Assembly (NCBI GenBank): GCA_050309775.1
Contig: JBNRMV010000002.1
Span: forward strand, 1 to 64,000
Length of the DNA stretch: 64,000 nucleotides
Source of the DNA: DTU072 sp050309775
GTDB lineage: Bacteria > Bacillota > Clostridia > Christensenellales > DTU072
Direction of reading: 5' to 3'
Made by a program: the position numbers and the translations under genes. The stretch's first letter is position 1; every line of letters begins with the position of its first letter. Under the pieces are notes generated by a model. It did no database searches, had not been told where the DNA came from, and worked only from the letters and a program-made list of their open reading frames with translations. Below, one piece after another: positions 59,413-64,000 of this stretch.

Positions 59413-60438
59413 ATGTCATTGATGTTGGAAGAACTTGTTTCTGCAAAACAAGCTTTATCCGAGGCAGCCGCCACAAATAGCGCTGTCATTGAGAAGATAG
59501 CAAAGAAGGTAAATTCACAAAATATTCATTCAGTCGTTACCGTTGCGCGTGGCACCAGCAACCATGCCGCGGCTTTTTTCAAATATATCTGTGAACAGAA
59601 AGATGGACCTATGGTATCCAAATTCAACCATTCGGTAACCACAATACTTGATTCTGCGCCAAAGTTGGCAAATAGTCTTGTTGTCGGGATATCGCAAAGC
59701 GGAGCAAGCACTGACACCATAAAAGTCATGCAAAAAGCAATAGATGCCGGCGCCCTGACTGTAGCCGTGACCAATTATCCCTCTTCACCGCTGGCGAAGA
59801 TGTGCGATTTTCACTTGTATCTGAACTGCGGAGAGGAAAGGAGCGTTGCCGCAACAAAGACATTTACGCTTCAGCTTGCCGTTCTTGAGCAGCTAGCAAA
59901 CGCGCTGTGCGCCAAAGCCGCTCCTGATTTTGAGAATATAACTGCGGCATTCACCGACTTTTTGCCTAGACTGGAGGAGATAAAAAAGTTGGCAGAAAGC
60001 ACAAAAGATATAGATAATATCTTGATATTGTCTCGCGGACCGATGCAGTGCATTGCAGATGAAATGGGCTTAAAACTGCTTGAAACCTGTTACAAATTGT
60101 CCAGATGCTATTCTGTGGCAGAGTTTGCCCATGGACCGTATGCGCTGATACAACCTTGCCGTACAGTCATACTGCTGGCTCCCGACGGCGCTTTCACAAA
60201 TGATTTCATAGCAATAGCAAATAGAATAACCGGCGACGGAGGTAAAATAATTTCATTCACCGACATAAAAGAGGTGGCGCAGCTTTCGGAGTTTAGCATA
60301 AAAATGCCGAGTAATATGCCGTCTGAGATATATGTATATACTTTGGCAATTCAAGCCTATGCCGCTTTTATGTCCGAAAGTTTGGGCATAAATCCTGACC
60401 ACCCAAGGGGCTTGGCAAAGGTTACCATTACGATATAA
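59413..60438 (+). CDS. SIS-domain sugar isomerase/deglycase-like protein
   Basis: 341 aa with two SIS domains. Phosphosugar-binding loops VARGTSNHAAAFF (near residue 44) and GISQSGASTDTIK (near 97), RSVAATKTFTLQLAV (near 142), and second-domain LSRGPMQCIADEMGLKLLE and EFAHGPYALI. It resembles the isomerase half of GlmS and related AgaS/FrlB-type enzymes that act on amino-sugar phosphates. AGGAGA site; a following gene 28 bases on may be in the same operon. Chromosomal, outside the prophage. Exact substrate unknown. Confidence 0.85.
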   Translation: MSLMLEELVSAKQALSEAAATNSAVIEKIAKKVNSQNIHSVVTVARGTSNHAAAFFKYICEQKDGPMVSKFNHSVTTILDSAPKLANSLVVGISQSGASTDTIKVMQKAIDAGALTVAVTNYPSSPLAKMCDFHLYLNCGEERSVAATKTFTLQLAVLEQLANALCAKAAPDFENITAAFTDFLPRLEEIKKLAESTKDIDNILILSRGPMQCIADEMGLKLLETCYKLSRCYSVAEFAHGPYALIQPCRTVILLAPDGAFTNDFIAIANRITGDGGKIISFTDIKEVAQLSEFSIKMPSNMPSEIYVYTLAIQAYAAFMSESLGINPDHPRGLAKVTITI

Positions 60439-60466
60439 TATCTGGTCTTTCAAAAGGAGGAACAAT

Positions 60467-61291
60467 ATGAATATTGACACCACCATAATGCTTTCAAGCG
60501 GAACAAGAATTCCAGTATTAGGGCTGGGCGTTTTCAAGGCATACGATGACACATATACCGCTGTGCGCCAGGCGCTGGACGCAGGATACAGGCATATTGA
60601 TACCGCAAAGGTTTATGAGAATGAAGAGCAGGTAGGCAAGGCCATAAAAGACAGCGGAATTGACAGGGAGCAGATTTTTGTCACCACAAAGCTGTGGACT
60701 GACGCCATGCGCAGCCGCCGCGTGGCAGGAGCGTTGGAAAACAGTCTGCGGCTTTTGGATATGGATTATGTTGACTTGTATCTCATGCACTGGCCGTTGA
60801 GGGAGGCTGAACAAAATGCTTATGTTTATTCGGAGATAGAAAAGCTGCGTGACCAGGGCAAAATAAGAGCATGCGGCGTCAGCAACTTCCATATTCACCA
60901 TCTGAAAGACCTAAAAAAACTAACAGGATTGACTCCGGAAGTTAATCAGATTGAAATTCACCCATACTTGCCAAATGACGCGGTGGCGGAGTATTGCGAA
61001 AAAGAGAATATCGCAGTAGAAAGCTGGAGCCCATTGGCAAGAGGAAAGATAACAAATGAAACTAAACTGCTTCCTTTGGCAACCAAATATGGAAAAACAG
61101 TGCCCCAAATTGTCATACGGTGGCATTTGCAGCGTGGATTTGTCGTCATTCCCAAATCAGTAAAGAAGCACCGGATAATTGAGAATGCGCAGGTATTTGA
61201 CTTTTCATTGTCAGAGGAAGAAATGTCGTTTATATCTTCCTTGAATCGCAATCAAAGGACAGGCTCAAACCCCGACGACCATCAATTCTGA
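60467..61291 (+). CDS. Aldo/keto reductase
   Basis: 274 aa. GVFKAYDDTYTAVRQALDAG and HIDTAKVYENEEQVG carry catalytic Asp and Tyr (near residues 45 and 50), TTKLW the Lys (near 75) and LMHWPLREAE the His (near 108); the coenzyme site is VIPKSVKKHRIIENAQ. NADPH-dependent reductase of small carbonyl compounds such as methylglyoxal or sugar aldehydes. AAAGGAGG site, probably an operon with the SIS protein gene. Confidence 0.93.
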   Translation: MNIDTTIMLSSGTRIPVLGLGVFKAYDDTYTAVRQALDAGYRHIDTAKVYENEEQVGKAIKDSGIDREQIFVTTKLWTDAMRSRRVAGALENSLRLLDMDYVDLYLMHWPLREAEQNAYVYSEIEKLRDQGKIRACGVSNFHIHHLKDLKKLTGLTPEVNQIEIHPYLPNDAVAEYCEKENIAVESWSPLARGKITNETKLLPLATKYGKTVPQIVIRWHLQRGFVVIPKSVKKHRIIENAQVFDFSLSEEEMSFISSLNRNQRTGSNPDDHQF

Positions 61292-61360
61292 AAAGGTTTC
61301 CACATTTAATCTTACTATTTTTTTGTTTTTGTGATATGTATTATTTACTAAATTGCCGGC

Positions 61361-61390
61361 TTGACAATTTAAGGCTTATTATTGTAATAT
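61361..61390 (+). promoter_or_regulatory. Promoter of the repeat lipoprotein gene
   Basis: TTGACA, 18 bases, TAATAT, 66 bases before the ATG at 61456. A consensus -35 box; the spacing is one over the optimum. Confidence 0.6.
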
Positions 61391-61455
61391 AGTATCTGTA
61401 TAAATATATTATTATTTATATTGGGCCAGCCATGATGAATCCTAAGGAGCAGGTA

Positions 61456-64000
61456 ATGATACATATAAAAAAAGCCAACAAAATACTTTTTTTGATTATA
61501 GCTGTCGCTGTGGCGCTTTTTGCATTTGCCGGTTGCAGTAACTCAGGCGCAATTAAAATAGAATTCGATACAGACGGCGGCAGCCTTGTAAGAAGCATTA
61601 CCGTAAAAAGCGTTGAAGAATTGATAGACAAGATGCCTGCTGACCCTAAAAAAACAGGTTACACATTTGCAGGCTGGTTTACTGATACGGGCAGGACAGA
61701 ATATTTCAGCATGGACCAACTGCCTAAAGAGGATATTACCCTTTATGCTGCGTGGGAGACCAAGAAAGTAACCGTCACATTTCGTGCAAAACTTCCGACA
61801 GAGAGCCAATACATAAACATTACCAGAACTTTGGATTATGGCGCCAATCTGACTGACATTCCGCAGGTTCCCGAAAAGACCGGATACAGCGGCAGATGGC
61901 TATACACCCAAGGACAACTGACAAACATACGCGAAAACTTTTCTATTGAGGCGGAGTACACGCTTTCCAGTTTTGAAATGAGATTTGTTGCTGACGAATC
62001 GCAACCGCCCGAAATTGTGAGCAGCCTGATGGGACAGCCCTACACAAAGCCGGATGACCCCACAAGGGAAAATTATGTTTTCGGCGGCTGGTATACAGAT
62101 ACTACATATAGCACGCCGTACAGCTTCCCCAGCGTCATGCCGGCGCAAAATGTTACGCTTTATGCATGGTGGGTGAGAGAAAGCGACCTTTCGGATTATT
62201 TTGTTTATGAAACAGCCAACTTTGGCGGCTTTATCAATAATGTAATAAGAATAACCGGCATAACCCGTGCAGCTTATTTCCAGACCAATATTGTCGTTCC
62301 GCGCCAAATAGAAGGCTTGGATGTCAAATATATCGGTTTTGACAACCTGCCGGGAGCCGAACCCGACGACTATTGCGTTTTTGAAACGGAGTACCTGACT
62401 ACGGTAAGAATTCCTCGCTCGGTGGAATATATCGGACAATGGGCCTTTTCCAAGGCAAGCCAGTTGTCAAGAGTTGTTTTTGAAGAAAACTCATCGCTTA
62501 AAGAAATTTGCGACTATGCTTTTGTAGATTGCGCCTATGTGGAAGAGGTTGTAATTCCTGCAAGCGTGGAAAGCATTGGCAAATATGCATTTGCCGCATT
62601 GAATCTGCCTGAGGGCACAAGTCACGGGCTGGCGAGTGTGAGATTTGAAGCCGAAAGCAATGTTGCCGCAATAGGCGATGGTGTTTTTTATGGCACAAGA
62701 TATATGCGCTCATTTACCATACCAAAGTCATTGCTTAGCATAAGTTATCTGATGTTTGAAAATAGCAGCATCGAGGCTTTTAATGTGGAGCAAGGACATA
62801 CGACTCTGACAGCTATTGACGGTGTGCTGTTCTCTAGCGACAATGTTTTGCTGGTTTATTTCCCCAACCAAGGCGGTAGCTATCTCGGTCAAGACTCCGC
62901 AGGCAATCAGCAGTATGAGTACAGAACACCCGACACCACAAGAAAGATAGGCGAAAACGCCTTCCGCAACAATGACAAGCTGACCAACATCGTTATCTCT
63001 ACAATAGTAGACGAAATAGCCGAATATGCTTTTGCAAATATGTCCAGGCTGAAGAGCCTGACCTTTGCCGAAAACTCACAGCTGCGCACCATAAAGGATT
63101 TTGCCTTTGCCGATTCCTCAAATATAGAGGTTCTAAGATTGCCCGCCCAACTAGGGACCATTGGAATATCGGCTTTCAGCACAATAGAAAAGCCGTCTAT
63201 GGGCTTTCGGGAAATCACTCTACCGCATGGCTTGAATACCATAGGAGAAAGCGCCTTTGAAAACAATTCGGTGCTGATGGCGATATCCATTCCTGCAAGC
63301 GTTAACGAAATAGGAGACAGGGCGTTCTACGGCAATTCGCAAATGTCATTGTCATTTGTTACGGCCAACAGCGTTCTGCAAAAAATCGGCGCCTACGCTT
63401 TCTATAAGTGCTACAATATCAAATTGCTTTCTTTGCCCGCAAGTCTGCTTGAAATAGGCGACTATGCTTTTTCAAATGCCGATGGCGCTGCCATAAATAT
63501 GCAGTTGACAAGCGTAACAATTGAGAGCGACCAACAGGGCAGCCGTCACCTGACAACAATAGGTGAGGGAGCTTTTGCCAACTGTATTTTCCTCGACCAG
63601 TTCAATGTCAGCGAAAGAGTTTCAACAATAGGCGAAAGAGCATTCTACAACTGCAAGGCAGTCAGAATCCAGTTCAGCGCGCTTAACACCGTACTTGAGG
63701 AGATTGCACCGTATACTTTTTATGGCTGTACCACGCTTTCAAATATTGTCATTCCCAGAACTGTCACAAGGATAGGAGCTTTTGCTTTTTATGGCTGCAC
63801 ATTTTTAACAACGGCACAAGCCGGCAGCACGACTACTCCCAGTGACATAACATATATTGGCGAATCGGCATTTGAGGGTTGCATAAGGCTGCTTAGCAAC
63901 GAGAACAATGTAAACCAAAGTATCCTTTTCCCCAACACCGTATATGTTGGCAAAAGAGCCTTTGCCGGCTGCACTTCGCTAACAAATATCCGTATTGTGG
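61456..64000 (+). CDS. Large surface lipoprotein with InlB-type and BspA-type leucine-rich repeats (incomplete)
   Basis: At least 848 aa, running off the window without a stop. Start ATG after AAGGAGCAGG; signal peptide with lipobox FAGC near residue 27. Residues 35-240 hold Listeria-Bacteroides (Flg_new-type) repeats, each with a GYTFAGWFTD-like and TLYAAW-like strand, the best preserved at about 60-97 and 195-235. From about 300 on are BspA-type LRR_5 repeats (IGEGAFANC, IPRSVEYIGQWAF, IGDRAFYGN). Such proteins stand on the cell surface of gut Firmicutes and bind host or neighbour cells. Chromosomal. Confidence 0.9.
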   Translation, partial: MIHIKKANKILFLIIAVAVALFAFAGCSNSGAIKIEFDTDGGSLVRSITVKSVEELIDKMPADPKKTGYTFAGWFTDTGRTEYFSMDQLPKEDITLYAAWETKKVTVTFRAKLPTESQYINITRTLDYGANLTDIPQVPEKTGYSGRWLYTQGQLTNIRENFSIEAEYTLSSFEMRFVADESQPPEIVSSLMGQPYTKPDDPTRENYVFGGWYTDTTYSTPYSFPSVMPAQNVTLYAWWVRESDLSDYFVYETANFGGFINNVIRITGITRAAYFQTNIVVPRQIEGLDVKYIGFDNLPGAEPDDYCVFETEYLTTVRIPRSVEYIGQWAFSKASQLSRVVFEENSSLKEICDYAFVDCAYVEEVVIPASVESIGKYAFAALNLPEGTSHGLASVRFEAESNVAAIGDGVFYGTRYMRSFTIPKSLLSISYLMFENSSIEAFNVEQGHTTLTAIDGVLFSSDNVLLVYFPNQGGSYLGQDSAGNQQYEYRTPDTTRKIGENAFRNNDKLTNIVISTIVDEIAEYAFANMSRLKSLTFAENSQLRTIKDFAFADSSNIEVLRLPAQLGTIGISAFSTIEKPSMGFREITLPHGLNTIGESAFENNSVLMAISIPASVNEIGDRAFYGNSQMSLSFVTANSVLQKIGAYAFYKCYNIKLLSLPASLLEIGDYAFSNADGAAINMQLTSVTIESDQQGSRHLTTIGEGAFANCIFLDQFNVSERVSTIGERAFYNCKAVRIQFSALNTVLEEIAPYTFYGCTTLSNIVIPRTVTRIGAFAFYGCTFLTTAQAGSTTTPSDITYIGESAFEGCIRLLSNENNVNQSILFPNTVYVGKRAFAGCTSLTNIRIV

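Overview
The window is Bacillota (Clostridia-like) DNA. It is AT-rich, uses AAGGAGG-type ribosome binding sites with frequent TTG and GTG starts, carries lipoboxed surface proteins, and holds a siphophage-type prophage of the HK97 morphology found in gut Firmicutes. Species cannot be told from the sequence.

Layout. (1) 1-2100: a junction of integrated elements. Two copies of an integrase 3' end (3-251 and 1167-1547) flank a small lipoprotein gene. They are followed by short repeats that look like integrase arm sites and by the 3' half of a tRNA-Thr gene (1882-1926). (2) 2384-15415: an AT-rich defence island. It has a RloC/PrrC-like zinc-hook ATPase with SbcD and SbcC on the plus strand. On the minus strand are a Hachiman-like pair (HamA/DUF1837 and HamB helicase), a small XRE regulator, a C5 cytosine methyltransferase and a putative restriction endonuclease. 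(3) 15635-23643: early and replication genes of the prophage (sigma-like regulators, an SNF2 helicase broken by an HNH gene, primase-helicase, VRR nuclease). (4) 23853-39403: packaging, DNA modification, head and tail connector genes. A multi-repeat cytosine methyltransferase, an S-adenosylmethionine synthetase and an amidoligase/cyclotransferase pair lie between the small and large terminase genes. (5) 39457-51130: tail, adhesin and holin genes, interrupted by two AT-rich morons that have their own promoter-like sequences and terminators. (6) 51117-52764: an excisionase-like gene and an integrase with an internal Cro/CI-type helix-turn-helix. (7) 52812-58272: cargo between the integrase and the right attachment site, made of an Erm-type rRNA methylase with an elaborate leader and, in the same operon, a complete carbohydrate-type ABC importer. 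(8) 58675-59231: right-end arm repeats, a complete tRNA-Thr(GGT) gene and two tRNA-Thr 5' halves. (9) 59413-64000: chromosomal genes (SIS-domain protein, aldo/keto reductase, a large leucine-rich-repeat lipoprotein running off the window).

How it fits together. A prophage of about 57 kb appears to have integrated in the anticodon loop of a tRNA-Thr gene, a site that shows scars of several related insertions. It carries cargo at both ends: a four-part defence island on the left and an antibiotic-resistance/transport operon on the right. No separate CI-type repressor and no endolysin were recognised. The helix-turn-helix inside the integrase is therefore a candidate for a lysogeny-control function, and the lysis module looks incomplete. 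The most unusual items are the RloC-like/SbcCD operon, the Hachiman-like pair whose HamA lacks the expected catalytic signature, the integrase with a built-in XRE domain, the Erm plus ABC-importer operon with a four-segment attenuator, and the tRNA-Thr accretion site.
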